Notes: generated by a model not told the origin, from the sequence alone. A stretch of DNA of 15,695 bases from an uncultured Phascolarctobacterium sp. (GCA_946002345.1 CAMFZA010000009.1:1-15695); one strand, 5' to 3'. Positions 1 through 9,494 are shown, counted from the stretch's first letter. Translations and numbers: made by a program.

Positions 1-1001
1 AAGCTTTGATTCTGAGCATAAAGGGTTACCAGACCGCTGCCGTGGTCGATCATGACGGCATAACCATAGCCGCCCAGCCAGCCACTATAAATGACCGTGC
101 CAGAATCCGCCGCCATAATCGGCGTGCCATAATCCACAGCAATATCCATACCGCTGTGGTACTTGGTGGTGCCAAAAATCGGATGGGTGCGCCAACCAAA
201 GTAGGAGGTGATTTCACCGCGACAGGGCCACATAAAGCGACCGGTGCCGCCGCTACTGGAGCTGCCACCGCCACTGCTTTCCATATTGCGCAGCATAGCG
301 GTGATATTTTCGCTAATGGCCAAAAGCCGCTCATACTCACTTTGGCTTTGCTGCTCCTCCTCTTGGGCCTTGTACAGCATATAGGAGCGCTGCTCCTTCA
401 GCTTATTGGCCCGAGCACGCTTAGCCTCCAGCTCCGCCTTTGTGCTCTTGATTTCCTTCATTTCCGCATCCAGCTGCTCCTGACGGGATTTGATTTCGGC
501 CTCGTCCTTTTGCAGCTGCTGCAGCATGGCAATATCACTGCTGACAATTTTCTGCAGCAGGTACATCCGGGAAGAAAAATCCCCAAAATCCTTGGCTCCT
601 AAAAGCACATCCAGATAATTTACCTGCCCGTTAATATAAATCTGCCGTAAGCGTTGACTGTAAATTTTTTTACGCTGCTCCACCTCGGCCTTTTTCTTGG
701 CCAGCTTCGCCTGATTATCATTAATTTTAGCCTGCAAAGCATTGCTTTTAGCCTGCAACTCCCTAGCCTGGGCCTGCAGCTCATTTAGTCTGCTTTGAAT
801 TTCCTCCAAGCCCTCGCTGGCAGCAGCAGCCTTTTGGCGAGCCTTTTCCTTACGCTCCTGCATTTTTTGCATTTGGCTTTGTACTTCGTTGAGCTCTGCC
901 TGCTTGTCATCCGCCTCACTGGCGAAGCCAAAGGCAGCAAACAAGGGCAGCAGAGCGAGCCACGCTGCCAAAGCCAAAGCCATAAGCCTTCCTTTCAGCA
1001 T
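1..1001 (-). CDS. EnvC/PcsB-like murein hydrolase or activator, coiled coil plus M23 (LytM) domain, C-terminus cut by window edge
   Basis: The frame stays open to the left edge, giving 333 visible residues. Residues 1-28 look like a signal peptide (basic start, then a hydrophobic stretch ending GFA-S). Residues ~30-235 are a long charged coiled coil rich in K, E, Q and A. After a Gly/Ser linker (~250) an M23 domain begins with FMWPCRGEITSYFGWRTHP. The zinc ligands H282 and D286 of HxxxD are present (HSGMDI). The later YAH motif reads YAQ (Q330), and the final HxH lies outside the window. I chose ATG 1001 because GGGAGG sits 8 bases upstream; a GTG overlapping the ftsX stop (1019) and ATG 983 are alternatives. 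The family (EnvC, PcsB, CwlO) is controlled by FtsEX, encoded directly upstream here, so this is very probably the FtsEX partner in septal peptidoglycan cleavage. Whether it is itself an enzyme or a degenerate activator cannot be settled without the C-terminus. Confidence 0.9.
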   Translation of the reverse strand, partial: MLKGRLMALALAAWLALLPLFAAFGFASEADDKQAELNEVQSQMQKMQERKEKARQKAAAASEGLEEIQSRLNELQAQARELQAKSNALQAKINDNQAKLAKKKAEVEQRKKIYSQRLRQIYINGQVNYLDVLLGAKDFGDFSSRMYLLQKIVSSDIAMLQQLQKDEAEIKSRQEQLDAEMKEIKSTKAELEAKRARANKLKEQRSYMLYKAQEEEQQSQSEYERLLAISENITAMLRNMESSGGGSSSSGGTGRFMWPCRGEITSYFGWRTHPIFGTTKYHSGMDIAVDYGTPIMAADSGTVIYSGWLGGYGYAVMIDHGSGLVTLYAQNQS

Positions 1002-1015
1002 ACCCTTGGCCTCCC

Positions 1016-1903
1016 TCACACCTGCAAAAATTTACGCAGGGAAATATAGCTGCCCAAGGCGCCGATACCTGTGCCTGCCACCAGCAAAAATACATCCACA
1101 TATAAAAGCAAGGGATAGGTTGGCAGCAAAGGCAGAAAAGCCAAGGTGGCATGAATGCGCTCCAACAGTCCCGAATAAATGCTGTTGATAAAGAGTGAGG
1201 CCACAACGGCACCACAAAAGCCCAGGGTCATGCCCTCCAGCAGGAAGGGCCAGCGAATGAACCAATCGGTAGCCCCCACATATTTCATAATGATGACTTC
1301 CTTGCGCCGAGCAAATACTGTGAGACGAATGGTATTGCTAATAATAAACAAGGTGGCCATGGCCAAGAATACCACCAGAATAATGCCACCAAAGCGCAAA
1401 ATCTTGGTCAGCTGGAAGAGATGCTCCACCACCTCCTGCCCAAACTTAGCCGTTTCTACCTTGGGCAGCTGACCAATTTGCGGAGTCAAAACCTTAATGC
1501 GCTCCGGACTATCCACCTGGATTTCAAAGGAATTGGGAAAGGGATTTTCCTTGCCCAAGCTGCTTAGTAGCTGCTGCTGATCTCCCAAACGCTTTTTAAA
1601 GCGCTCCAAGGCTTGCTGCTTGCTAACCTGGGTGACCTTGACCACACCCGGCATTTTGGTCAGCTTGTCCTTGACCGAAGCCAGCTCCTTAGCCGTGGCA
1701 CTATCCTGCATATAGACGGAAACCTGCACCTGACTTTCCAGATATTGAGCCAAATTATTGGTATTCAAAAAAATCATCAGGAACATGCCCAAAACCAGCA
1801 GGGACACCGCCACCGTAGAAATGGAAGCAAAGCTCATGAAGCCGTTACGACGAATGGATTTATAGGTTTCTTTGACAAAGTAATCCATCGTACTAAATCT
1901 CAT
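1016..1903 (-). CDS. ftsX: Cell division ABC transporter permease FtsX
   Basis: The 295-residue product has FtsX topology: a short cytoplasmic start (MDYFVKETYKSIRRNGFMS), TM1 at ~21-45, a large extracytoplasmic loop at ~46-165, then TM2 (~170-195), TM3 (~218-242) and TM4 (~262-288). FtsX pairs with FtsE in the inner membrane, and its outer loop contacts coiled-coil wall hydrolases or activators such as EnvC or PcsB, turning cytoplasmic ATP hydrolysis into wall cleavage. ATG 1903 is preceded by AAGGAG at 9-base spacing and overlaps the last 11 bases of ftsE, so the two are probably translationally coupled. The stop overlaps a possible GTG of the M23 gene. Length and gene order are normal for the family. 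Confidence 0.96.
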   Translation of the reverse strand: MRFSTMDYFVKETYKSIRRNGFMSFASISTVAVSLLVLGMFLMIFLNTNNLAQYLESQVQVSVYMQDSATAKELASVKDKLTKMPGVVKVTQVSKQQALERFKKRLGDQQQLLSSLGKENPFPNSFEIQVDSPERIKVLTPQIGQLPKVETAKFGQEVVEHLFQLTKILRFGGIILVVFLAMATLFIISNTIRLTVFARRKEVIIMKYVGATDWFIRWPFLLEGMTLGFCGAVVASLFINSIYSGLLERIHATLAFLPLLPTYPLLLYVDVFLLVAGTGIGALGSYISLRKFLQV

Positions 1904-2579
1904 ATCCGTAAACTCCTTCTTTTTCGTCCCGCACTATCCGTCCCTTTTCAATGGCGATAACACGCTTGCCCATGGCATCCACTACCTCCTTATCATGGGT
2001 AGCCATGACGATGGTAGTGCCGGTGGCATTGATTTCCTTAAAAATATCCATAATATCCCAGCTGGTTTCCGGGTCCAAATTGCCAGTGGGCTCGTCAGCA
2101 ATGACAAAAACAGGGTCGTTGACTATTGCCCGGGCAATAGCAATGCGCTGCTGCTCACCACCGCTCAGTTCATTGGGATAAGCATTGGCACGATGGCGCA
2201 GGCCCACCAAATCCAGCACATTCATCACCTGACGCTTGATTTTGCGGTGGGGCGCTTCGATAACCTGCATGGCAAAGGCCACGTTTTCGAACACTGTACG
2301 GTCCGGCAATAAGCGATAATCCTGAAAAATAATGCCCAGCTGACGCCGCAAAAAAGGAATTTCCTTGGGCGTAAGGGACAAAATGTCTACACCATTGACA
2401 AAAATGCTGCCCGTAGTAGGCAGAACCTCTCGGAACAGCATTTTGATAAAGGTAGATTTACCGGCGCCGCTTGGTCCCACAACAAAGACAAATTCGCCTG
2501 GCTCTATATGTACATTGACGTCCTGCAAGGCCATGGCCCCACCGGGGTACACCTTGCTTACATCGCTCATAATCAGCAC
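1893..2579 (-). CDS. ftsE: Cell division ATP-binding protein FtsE
   Basis: This is an ABC ATPase of 228 residues with all expected motifs: Walker [10 protein letters not shown] (~35-43), Q-loop in [12 protein letters not shown], signature LSGGEQQR, Walker B VFVIADEP and H-loop ATHD. The phrase VSKVYPGG near the start and IIFQDYRLL are typical of FtsE. It binds and hydrolyses ATP on the cytoplasmic face of FtsX. The frame opens at TTG 2588, but the Shine-Dalgarno AAAGGAG lies against that codon; GTG 2579, 10 bases beyond the motif, matches the usual FtsE start by alignment and is preferred. ATG 2570 is a third option. The TTG overlaps the csaB stop (TTGA), so coupling to csaB is likely whichever start is used. 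Confidence 0.95.
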   Translation of the reverse strand: MLIMSDVSKVYPGGAMALQDVNVHIEPGEFVFVVGPSGAGKSTFIKMLFREVLPTTGSIFVNGVDILSLTPKEIPFLRRQLGIIFQDYRLLPDRTVFENVAFAMQVIEAPHRKIKRQVMNVLDLVGLRHRANAYPNELSGGEQQRIAIARAIVNDPVFVIADEPTGNLDPETSWDIMDIFKEINATGTTIVMATHDKEVVDAMGKRVIAIEKGRIVRDEKEGVYGYEI

Positions 2580-2584
2580 TACCT

Positions 2585-3676
2585 TCAAACTCCTTTCGTC
2601 AGCAAGGCCAGGGCCTGCTTGGCATTGAGCATAGCCTTCGACCGTAGCTTGTTCAGCCTACCGCGGCAATAGGTGGCCGGCGCCAAAGCCTTTTTCGCCG
2701 CAGCCACCACCTGGGTGGACTGCAAATTAGCTACACTGCCGGCAGTTACGCCGTTAATATCCTTCACAAAGCCATCAATTTTGGGGTCGTAGGACACGGC
2801 CACAAAGGGACGCTCCATTACTGCCGCAAAAATCAAGGCATGCAGCCGCATACCAATGAGCAGCTGAAAGTTACCCATGAGAGACAAAAACTGCTCCGTA
2901 TCACAATCAGCCTTCAGCACCGTGCTACACTCCTTGTGTACCATGAAATGCTGCAGTCTTTCGCAGGCAGCCACGTCCACAGGATATTGCAGGGGCAAAA
3001 TCACCACATGAGCATCGTATTCACAGCTCAAAATATCTGCTGCCTTGGCCAACTCCAAAAGATAGCGGTCATCCTCCTGCCATTTGCGCACAGAGATGGC
3101 GATCAGCATTTTGTCCTGGGGAACACGATACTCGTTTAAGAGCTGGCGCCCCTGCTCCCTGCCCTCCTGGGGCAAGGTCAGCACGGCATCCGCCGTCAGC
3201 TGCACCTTTTCCGCAGGGATACCAATATGGCGCAGCTCATACAAAGAATCCTGATCCCGCACGGTAATCAAATCCACATGGCTGCAAATAACCTTGGTCA
3301 GCTTCCGCAACAAACCACTGCGAATGGGACCAATGCCCTGGGCAAACAGCATCACCTTTTTGCCCAACACCAGCCCCAAGGCCAAAATTGACAAATAATA
3401 TAACAAGCTCCGCTTGCTAGTCACATCCTGCAACAGGCTGCCACCGCCACTCAAGAGCAGGTCGCAGCCACGCAGGGAAGAAAAAATTTCTAATGGATTA
3501 AAACGATGAATGGAAGCTACACTATATTTTGCTGCAGTAAACTGGGGATTACCCGAAATTACCGTCAGCTGCACAGATTTTTCTGTGCTGCGCAAAGCTT
3601 TAACGATCGCGGCCAACATAGCCTCATCTCCGGCATTGGCGAATCCATAGTATCCGGAAATCACGATCCTGCTCAT
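2585..3676 (-). CDS. csaB: Polysaccharide pyruvyl transferase CsaB
   Basis: The 363-residue product opens with ISGYYGFANAGDEAML, the family's N-terminal phrase, followed by GLVLGKKVMLFAQGIGPI, a central ITVRDQDSLYEL stretch and a C-terminal half with MRLHALIFAAVMERPFVAVSYDPKI, all characteristic of CsaB-type pyruvyl transferases. In Bacillus anthracis CsaB adds ketal-linked pyruvate to the secondary cell-wall polymer, which SLH domains then bind. In a Negativicute the acceptor is less certain and may be another envelope polymer bound by SLH-containing outer-membrane proteins (inference). No signal peptide is seen, so it is cytoplasmic. ATG 3676 overlaps the upstream stop as ATGA. AAGGAG lies 12 bases upstream, rather far, so coupling probably assists; TTG 3685 is an alternative. 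Confidence 0.92.
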   Translation of the reverse strand: MSRIVISGYYGFANAGDEAMLAAIVKALRSTEKSVQLTVISGNPQFTAAKYSVASIHRFNPLEIFSSLRGCDLLLSGGGSLLQDVTSKRSLLYYLSILALGLVLGKKVMLFAQGIGPIRSGLLRKLTKVICSHVDLITVRDQDSLYELRHIGIPAEKVQLTADAVLTLPQEGREQGRQLLNEYRVPQDKMLIAISVRKWQEDDRYLLELAKAADILSCEYDAHVVILPLQYPVDVAACERLQHFMVHKECSTVLKADCDTEQFLSLMGNFQLLIGMRLHALIFAAVMERPFVAVSYDPKIDGFVKDINGVTAGSVANLQSTQVVAAAKKALAPATYCRGRLNKLRSKAMLNAKQALALLTKGV

Positions 3677-5775
3677 TGCACCCAATATCTCCTTTGCAGC
3701 TTTTCACCCAAAAACAGCAGCAAGCTTACACCAAGAATGCTGACAATACCAAAAATAATACCTACTGCGTAACCATCCAAGGCCCGCACAAAGCTCATTA
3801 CCACAGGGGTCCGCATGTGGCAGAAGGTTTGCACCAAGCTACCCTGACCAATAACCGCGCCACACACCAGCACGAACTGCCACCAACGGGGTGCACATTT
3901 ATACACTGCCAACACCGTCAGGAAAAAGGCCGGATGGCCAATCATAAACTCCTTTTCCCGGGGACGAGCATACATCACCTGCTCAAGGAAGGCACGCATC
4001 TTCAATTCGATGGCCGGCACGGGCACACCGCCGGTGTGACCACTGCGACCTACAAAATAAAAGGCGATGAACAAAAACACAAACAGCACCGCCACATGCT
4101 TAAAGGTTAAGCCCGTATCTAAAAGGCTGTTAAGCTTTTGCAGTAAGCTTTTGGCACCCTTGCCCACCACCTGCAGCATGTCGTAACGCTTCAGATACAG
4201 CACTGCGGTGAGCACCACAGGCATAATAAAGGTCAGCTTAACACCACGATAAATATCGATCTCCAGCAGGAAGCGACTATCTGTCAAAATGGCGGATAGG
4301 AAGGCCGCACCCACCAGGGACAGGGCAATGGCCAAGGCCAGCTGCCACATAGCCTGCCAGATGATTTTTAGTAAGCCATTGTTACTGGTGTGGTTTTTAT
4401 CCCAAATACTCATCATGAAGCTCATGGAAAGCACCGGGAAAACACTGGCTGCCGCCAAGGCTAGCAGCTGACGGGTCAAGAGTCCGCGCCCCAGCATTAA
4501 AAGGCCACAGCCTACAGCGGCAAGCACTGCCCACAAGGCCAGCTCAGTTTTGCTGCTCCAGTTAAAGAGCAGGCTGCCGTACAGCACCACGCCGGCCACA
4601 ATAGCCAGCACCAGAGGAAGCCACATGGTCTTGGAAGGGAAATAAGGGGCAAAAGCAGCATCGCTGCTCAGGTCGTGGAAAACCCCTGCCTGACCAATGG
4701 TGTAGCCACGAGCCTCCACATTAGCCTTAATATCCCGCACATACTGTAAATTAATCTGCATAATATCCTTACCCTCCACGGGAAGCAGGAAGGGACGGAT
4801 ATAGTTGACGCGAATATTGCGCTCCTCATCGGTCAAGGCCCAACGATGCAGCGCCGTAGCCACCGAAATCTTCTTCTGCTCCACCCCATCAATAACGTAG
4901 GAGCGGGCAGCCTTATAATTATTAAATTCAGCTAAAGGAATCAGGCCGTCTATTTGCGCAAAGCGCAGCTGGGTGTAATGCTCCAGCATCACGAGAGTCA
5001 TGTTGTGTTCTCGTAGCTTCTTGCCCAAATATTCCACCTTATCAGGATAGCCCACACTTTCCATGCCGCCGGGCATCCAGGCCTGCACCTTCACCCCTGC
5101 CTTGTCAATACGTTTAAAAATGCTATCAATTTGCTCTTCACGCACATTGATATAGTTTTGGGGACGCACAATCAGCCCAAAGCCCATGTCTGCCAGCTTT
5201 TGCATATCCCGTACAGGCAAGCCCAGGGGTGCCTGCAAAAGGCCATGGGGCTCATCAAATTTGCCATCCGGCAAAAGCTCGGTGCTACCTACCACCCGGA
5301 TGATTTGCGGCTCGCTGCTCACAAGTTCCACTCTGTCCTGACCATAGCGCAGTACCAAATCCTCCAGCACATCGGTCAAAACAGCAGGATTACTGCCCGC
5401 CGCCACAAAGGCTGCATTACGAGTAAGCTTTGCCGCCGGTACAGCCGCAAAAACGCCCTTATCAGCGCCCAGGCTGGTGGCCTTGCGCAGCTCCTCGGTG
5501 GTAGTGCTGTAGATTTCGCCCTTTTTGGTAAGGCGCTCCAGGGTAGTATCAAACAGCATCAGGGAGTTGATGCCTGCCCTTTGAAAATCACGCAGCACCT
5601 GGTCCTCGGGCAAGCCCTGCAAAATTGCCAGCTTGCGCAGACTCTCGTATTCCATAGCTAGTTCCACAGTATTGTTGGCCTGCTCCACCTTATGCCTCTG
5701 CCAATTAAGCCACAGAGCACTGATGAGACCCACAACAATCACTGCTATGAGCACAGGATTATAACGATGCTTCAT
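3673..5775 (-). CDS. DUF5693-type polytopic membrane protein
   Basis: The ~700-residue product has one N-terminal membrane anchor (~6-25), a large extracytoplasmic domain (~30-385), and a C-terminal block of about eight hydrophobic segments (first near WLPLVLAIVAGVVLYG, last near VGIIFGIVSILGVSLLLFLG). I recognise the general type, a conserved membrane protein found next to csaB in Negativicutes and some Clostridia and grouped as DUF5693, but I know of no demonstrated activity. The external domain contains motifs such as GLIVRPQNY and KVQAWMPGG, suggestive of an alpha/beta fold. It sits between prfB (20-base gap) and csaB (ATGA overlap), so a role in making or exporting the polymer CsaB modifies is a reasonable guess from neighbourhood only. 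ATG 5775 was chosen because AGGTG lies 6 bases upstream; GTG 5790 is an alternative. Confidence 0.85.
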   Translation of the reverse strand: MKHRYNPVLIAVIVVGLISALWLNWQRHKVEQANNTVELAMEYESLRKLAILQGLPEDQVLRDFQRAGINSLMLFDTTLERLTKKGEIYSTTTEELRKATSLGADKGVFAAVPAAKLTRNAAFVAAGSNPAVLTDVLEDLVLRYGQDRVELVSSEPQIIRVVGSTELLPDGKFDEPHGLLQAPLGLPVRDMQKLADMGFGLIVRPQNYINVREEQIDSIFKRIDKAGVKVQAWMPGGMESVGYPDKVEYLGKKLREHNMTLVMLEHYTQLRFAQIDGLIPLAEFNNYKAARSYVIDGVEQKKISVATALHRWALTDEERNIRVNYIRPFLLPVEGKDIMQINLQYVRDIKANVEARGYTIGQAGVFHDLSSDAAFAPYFPSKTMWLPLVLAIVAGVVLYGSLLFNWSSKTELALWAVLAAVGCGLLMLGRGLLTRQLLALAAASVFPVLSMSFMMSIWDKNHTSNNGLLKIIWQAMWQLALAIALSLVGAAFLSAILTDSRFLLEIDIYRGVKLTFIMPVVLTAVLYLKRYDMLQVVGKGAKSLLQKLNSLLDTGLTFKHVAVLFVFLFIAFYFVGRSGHTGGVPVPAIELKMRAFLEQVMYARPREKEFMIGHPAFFLTVLAVYKCAPRWWQFVLVCGAVIGQGSLVQTFCHMRTPVVMSFVRALDGYAVGIIFGIVSILGVSLLLFLGEKLQRRYWVQ

Positions 5776-5795
5776 TAACTTCACCTGCACTTAAA

Positions 5796-6903
5796 TCAAA
5801 TCTTCTTTTGCTGGCTACGCAAATATGCCTCTACAAAGGGCATCAAATCACCATCCATAACGGCGCCGATGTTGCCTGTTTCACAGCCGGTGCGATGGTC
5901 CTTGACCATGGTATAGGGCTGGAACACATAGGAACGAATCTGGCTGCCCCATTCAATGTTTTGGTAATCGCCTGCCAAATCGCTGACAATGGCATCCTGC
6001 TTAGCCTTTTCATATTCGTATAATTTTGCACGCAGCATCTGGGTGCATTTTTCACGGTTTTGGATTTGGGAACGTTCCTGTTGGCATTGCACCACGATAC
6101 CGGTAGGTTCATGGGTCATGCGCACAGCAGAGGAGGTTTTGTTAACGTGCTGGCCACCGGCGCCGCTAGCGCGATAGGTGTCCACACGCACCTCGTCCCA
6201 GTTAATTTTTACATCCACATTATCGTCCAGCTCGGGCATAACGTCGCAGGCCGCAAAGGAGGTGTGACGGCGGGCGTTAGCATCAAAGGGAGAAATACGC
6301 ACCAAACGGTGCACGCCCTTTTCGGACTTTAAGAAGCCATAAGCGTTGTGGCCGTTTACCTGGAAGGTGGCGCTCTTTACGCCCGCCTCATCACCGGGCT
6401 GATAGTCCAGCATCTCCAGGGCAAAGCCGTTTTGCTCTGCAAAACGAGTAAACATGCGCAGCAGCATGCTGGTCCAGTCCTGGGCCTCGGTGCCGCCGGC
6501 ACCGGCGTGCAACGTAATAATGGCGTTATTGGCATCATATTCGCCGCTCAGCAGCATGCCCAGCTCCAAATGCTCCAGCTCCTCACGGCATTTGGTCAAG
6601 AGCTCATCCATTTCCGGAATCATGCTCTCGTCATTTTCTTCGGCAGCCATTTCCTGCATAATTTCCAGCTCGTCCACACTGTCGGCCAGCTTGTGGAAGC
6701 CATCCACTTCCTCCTTCAGTGCGTTAACGTCCTGGGCAGTCTTTTGTGCCTTTTCCGGGTCGTCCCAAAAGGTGGGATCCCCCATTTTATGCTCTAATTC
6801 GGCAATGCGGTCCTCTTTGACAACGATGTCAAAGAGATCCCCTCATTTCCTCTAATTTTGCTTGCAAGTTGGCAATCTCAGGCTTGTACTCTTCGATTAA
6901 CAA
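5796..6903 (-). CDS. prfB: Peptide chain release factor 2, programmed +1 frameshift
   Basis: The full product is 368 residues, in two frames. Codons 1-24 run from TTG 6903 to CTT 6834-6832; an in-frame TGA (6831-6829) follows, and the +1 frame continues from GAC 6830. RF2 recognises UAA and UGA and releases the peptide. The tripeptide anticodon SPF is at residues 204-206 and the catalytic GGQ at 249-251, matching E. coli numbering within one residue. The first frame reads MLIEEYKPEIANLQAKLEEM, a typical RF2 start, so TTG 6903 is the likely initiator although only a weak, distant AAAGG is seen; ATT 6906 directly upstream is possible. UGA-dependent shifting gives autoregulation: low RF2 favours frameshifting. 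Any caller requiring one frame and starting at ATG 6785 loses the first 39 residues. The downstream gap to the DUF5693 gene is 20 bases. Confidence 0.95.
6828..6843 (-). promoter_or_regulatory. prfB: prfB programmed frameshift signal
   Basis: The minus strand reads AGGGGATCTCTTTGAC. It contains an internal Shine-Dalgarno (AGGGGA), a 3-base spacer, the slippery CTT-T and the UGA-C stop context, the same arrangement as the E. coli prfB site (AGG GGG TAT CTT TGA C). The two flanking frames join exactly by a +1 slip at CTT. Seen directly; the mechanism is established for the family. Confidence 0.96.
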
Positions 6904-6906
6904 AAT

Positions 6907-7074
6907 TCATTCACAACCTTTCGTTTAGCAAATTTAGTTATTTGAACTTTGTCCATAAGCAGCCATCTACTTCGTCACGGCTCCTAGGAGTACTATTTAT
7001 ACGCCGTCGTCGCCGTTCCTCGTATCTGACTACTTCTGAACAAAATTTATATTATCGACCTTATTATAATAATT
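6907..7074 (-). other. secA-prfB intergenic leader, no gene seen
   Basis: This 168-base gap holds no credible gene or terminator. Just after the secA stop is a 12-bp AT palindrome, TTATTATAATAA (7061-7072). Further on is a GC-rich run with repeated GACGACGGC-type triplets (about 7000-7020), then TATAAATAG and the palindrome CTCCTAGGAG. TATAAA or TATAAT here could be -10 boxes for prfB, but no matching -35 was found. An RNA structure that tunes prfB is possible but unsupported. Confidence 0.35.
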
Positions 7075-9486
7075 TTAAACCTCTTCAGCGCCGTGCTCTT
7101 CAGATTCAGCAAGATGATCATCGGCTGCCTGGGCAATTACGTTGACATGGTAAATGTAACGCACTACATCGTCCTGAATAGCATCAATCATAGCCTCAAA
7201 CATGTCGTAGGCTTCAAATTTATATTCCACCAAGGGATCCTTTTGGCCATAAGCGCGCAGGCCCACGCCCTCACGCAGCATATCCATAGCATCCAAATGC
7301 TCCATCCAATGGTTGTCCACAACCTTGAGCATAACCAGGTTTTCTAATTCGCGCATGAGCTCGGAGCCAATGGCCTCCTCACGCTGCTGGTACCAATCAG
7401 CAGCCACCTTGTGCAGGTGCTCATCCAGCTCCTCACGGCTCAGGGTTTGCAAAAAGTCCACAGTCAAGAGACCGCGAGGTGCATAGAACTCTTCGGCGTA
7501 CTGAATCAAGGCCTTCAAATCCCAGTCCTCGGAATAAACCTCGGGCGGTGCATACATAGCCATGGTGCGGTCCACAACCTTTTCCACCATTTCCTTAATG
7601 TTACCGCTCAAATCCTCCTGACGCAAAATCTTCTTGCGTTGTGCATAAATAACCTCGCGCTGTTGGTTCATAACATCGTCATATTCCAAAACGTGCTTAC
7701 GAATGCTAAAGTTACGTGCTTCCACCTTCTTTTGGGCGTTTTCAATGGACTTGGTTACCAGGCTGTGCTCGATGGGTTCATCATCCTCCATGCCCAGCTT
7801 ATCCATAATGCCAGCAATATTGTCGCTGCCAAAGAGGCGCATCAAATCGTCCTCCAGGCTCAGGAAGAATTTGGAGGAGCCAGGGTCACCCTGACGGGCA
7901 CAACGGCCGCGCAGTTGGTTATCAATGCGGCGGCTTTCATGGCGCTCGGTGCCGATAATGTGCAGACCGCCCAGCTCTGGCACACCCTCGCCCAGCACGA
8001 TATCCGTACCACGACCTGCCATGTTAGTAGCAATGGTTACAGCGCCATATTGGCCGGCCAAAGCGATTATTTCCGCTTCCTTTTCATGGTATTTAGCGTT
8101 CAAAACATTGTGAGGCACGCCGCGACGCTTCAGCATAGCGCTGAGCTCCTCGGATTGGGCAATGGAGGTGGTGCCCACCAAAACAGGCTGACCAGCCTTA
8201 TGGCAATCCTCGATTTCCTTCACAGCTGCTTTATATTTAGCCAGACGGGTCTTGTAGATTACGTCCGGAGCATCCACACGAATCATGGGTTTATTGGTAG
8301 GAATAACTACAACGGGCAGGTTGTAAATCTTCACAAATTCCTGCTCCTCGGTCTTGGCAGTACCGGTCATACCAGCCAGCTTCTTGTACATACGGAAGTA
8401 GTTTTGGAAGGTGATGGTTGCCAAAGTTTGGCTTTCGCGCTCCACCTTTACGCCCTCTTTAGCCTCGATGGCTTGGTGCAGGCCCTCGGAGAAGCGACGA
8501 CCAAACATCAAACGGCCGGTGAACTCGTCAACAATAATAACCTGACCATCCTTCACCACGTAATCCCGGTCACGATGCATCAAGGCCTTAGCCTTCAAGG
8601 CGCACATAATCTGGTGGGAATAGTCCACACCATGCTCATTATCATAAAGGTTTTTAATGCCCAGCATTTTTTCAGCCTTGGCAATACCTTTCTCGGTAGG
8701 AGCAACCTGACGTTGCTTTTCGTCAACAGTATAATCTTCATTCTCGGTCATCTTGTCCACAACCTGGGCCATAATGCGGTACAGGTCGGTGGATTTTTCG
8801 CCGGGGCCAGAGATGATCAACGGGGTACGAGCTTCGTCGATTAAGATACTGTCCACCTCGTCGACGATGCAGTAGTTCAGCTCCCGCTGTACCATTTGGT
8901 CCTCGCTTACTACCATGTTATCACGCAGGTAGTCAAAGCCAAACTCATTATTGGTACCGTAGGTTACGTCCGCAGCATAGGCAGCCTTGCGATCAGGATA
9001 ATCCATATCATGAACAATCAAGCCCACGCTCAGGCCCAAGGCCTTATAAATACGGCCCATATCCACGCTGTCGCGACGAGCCAGATAATCGTTGACAGTA
9101 ACAACGTGTACGCCCTTGCCGGTCAAGGCATTCAAATATACGGGCAGGGTTGCCACCAAGGTTTTACCTTCGCCAGTACGCATTTCGGCGATTTTGCCCC
9201 GGTGCAACACCACGCCACCGATGAGCTGTACATCAAAATGACGCATGCCGGTTACGCGCTTAGAGGCCTCGCGCACTACAGCAAAAGCCTCCGGCAGAAT
9301 ATCATCCAGGGTTTCGCCCTTTTGCAGACGTACCTTGAATTCACTAGTTTTTGCTGCCAAATTAGCAGAGCTTAAGCTCTCCATGCTCTTTTCTAAGCTA
9401 TTGATCTTATCAACGATAAGGCGAATATTCTTTAATTCCTTCTCGTTGGGGTCACCAAAAATTTTCTTTAAAATGCTATCGAGCAA
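7075..9486 (-). CDS. secA: Preprotein translocase ATPase SecA
   Basis: The ~803-residue product is a full SecA motor. It shows the N-terminal [17 protein letters not shown], Walker A RTGEGKTL (~102-110), the [19 protein letters not shown] block (~207), the [12 protein letters not shown] nucleotide-binding-2 region, NMAGRGTDI and [15 protein letters not shown]. It drives Sec-dependent proteins through SecYEG. The tail ends [11 protein letters not shown] and lacks the C-terminal zinc-binding, SecB-interacting segment, as in many shorter SecA proteins. GTG 9495 overlaps the Shine-Dalgarno AAGGAG (9495-9500) and cannot use it; TTG 9486 sits 8 bases beyond and yields the normal family start [11 protein letters not shown], so it is preferred. 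A promoter at 9540-9568 leads the gene, and no terminator is visible before prfB, so some read-through into the downstream operon is likely. Confidence 0.97.
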   Translation of the reverse strand: MLDSILKKIFGDPNEKELKNIRLIVDKINSLEKSMESLSSANLAAKTSEFKVRLQKGETLDDILPEAFAVVREASKRVTGMRHFDVQLIGGVVLHRGKIAEMRTGEGKTLVATLPVYLNALTGKGVHVVTVNDYLARRDSVDMGRIYKALGLSVGLIVHDMDYPDRKAAYAADVTYGTNNEFGFDYLRDNMVVSEDQMVQRELNYCIVDEVDSILIDEARTPLIISGPGEKSTDLYRIMAQVVDKMTENEDYTVDEKQRQVAPTEKGIAKAEKMLGIKNLYDNEHGVDYSHQIMCALKAKALMHRDRDYVVKDGQVIIVDEFTGRLMFGRRFSEGLHQAIEAKEGVKVERESQTLATITFQNYFRMYKKLAGMTGTAKTEEQEFVKIYNLPVVVIPTNKPMIRVDAPDVIYKTRLAKYKAAVKEIEDCHKAGQPVLVGTTSIAQSEELSAMLKRRGVPHNVLNAKYHEKEAEIIALAGQYGAVTIATNMAGRGTDIVLGEGVPELGGLHIIGTERHESRRIDNQLRGRCARQGDPGSSKFFLSLEDDLMRLFGSDNIAGIMDKLGMEDDEPIEHSLVTKSIENAQKKVEARNFSIRKHVLEYDDVMNQQREVIYAQRKKILRQEDLSGNIKEMVEKVVDRTMAMYAPPEVYSEDWDLKALIQYAEEFYAPRGLLTVDFLQTLSREELDEHLHKVAADWYQQREEAIGSELMRELENLVMLKVVDNHWMEHLDAMDMLREGVGLRAYGQKDPLVEYKFEAYDMFEAMIDAIQDDVVRYIYHVNVIAQAADDHLAESEEHGAEEV

Positions 9487-9494
9487 AACGATCA

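Noticed and set aside
6..602. 198-codon plus-strand open frame
   Set aside because: It is a shadow of the M23/coiled-coil gene, whose minus-strand frame has a signal peptide, coiled coil and HSGMD motif.
3676..4110. 144-codon plus-strand open frame
   Set aside because: It is antisense to the membrane segments of the DUF5693-type gene, with no family features.
6829..6831. In-frame TGA in prfB as a damaging mutation
   Set aside because: The surrounding AGGGGA, CTT and TGA-C elements are the established programmed frameshift signal, and the +1 frame joins exactly.
6858..7145. 95-codon plus-strand open frame over the secA-prfB gap
   Set aside because: It overlaps the prfB leader and the secA end, and its Arg-rich stretch is only the GC-repeat read in another frame.
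7411..8844. 477-codon open frame on the plus strand
   Set aside because: It lies wholly antisense to secA, whose motifs are clear; its translation shows no family features.
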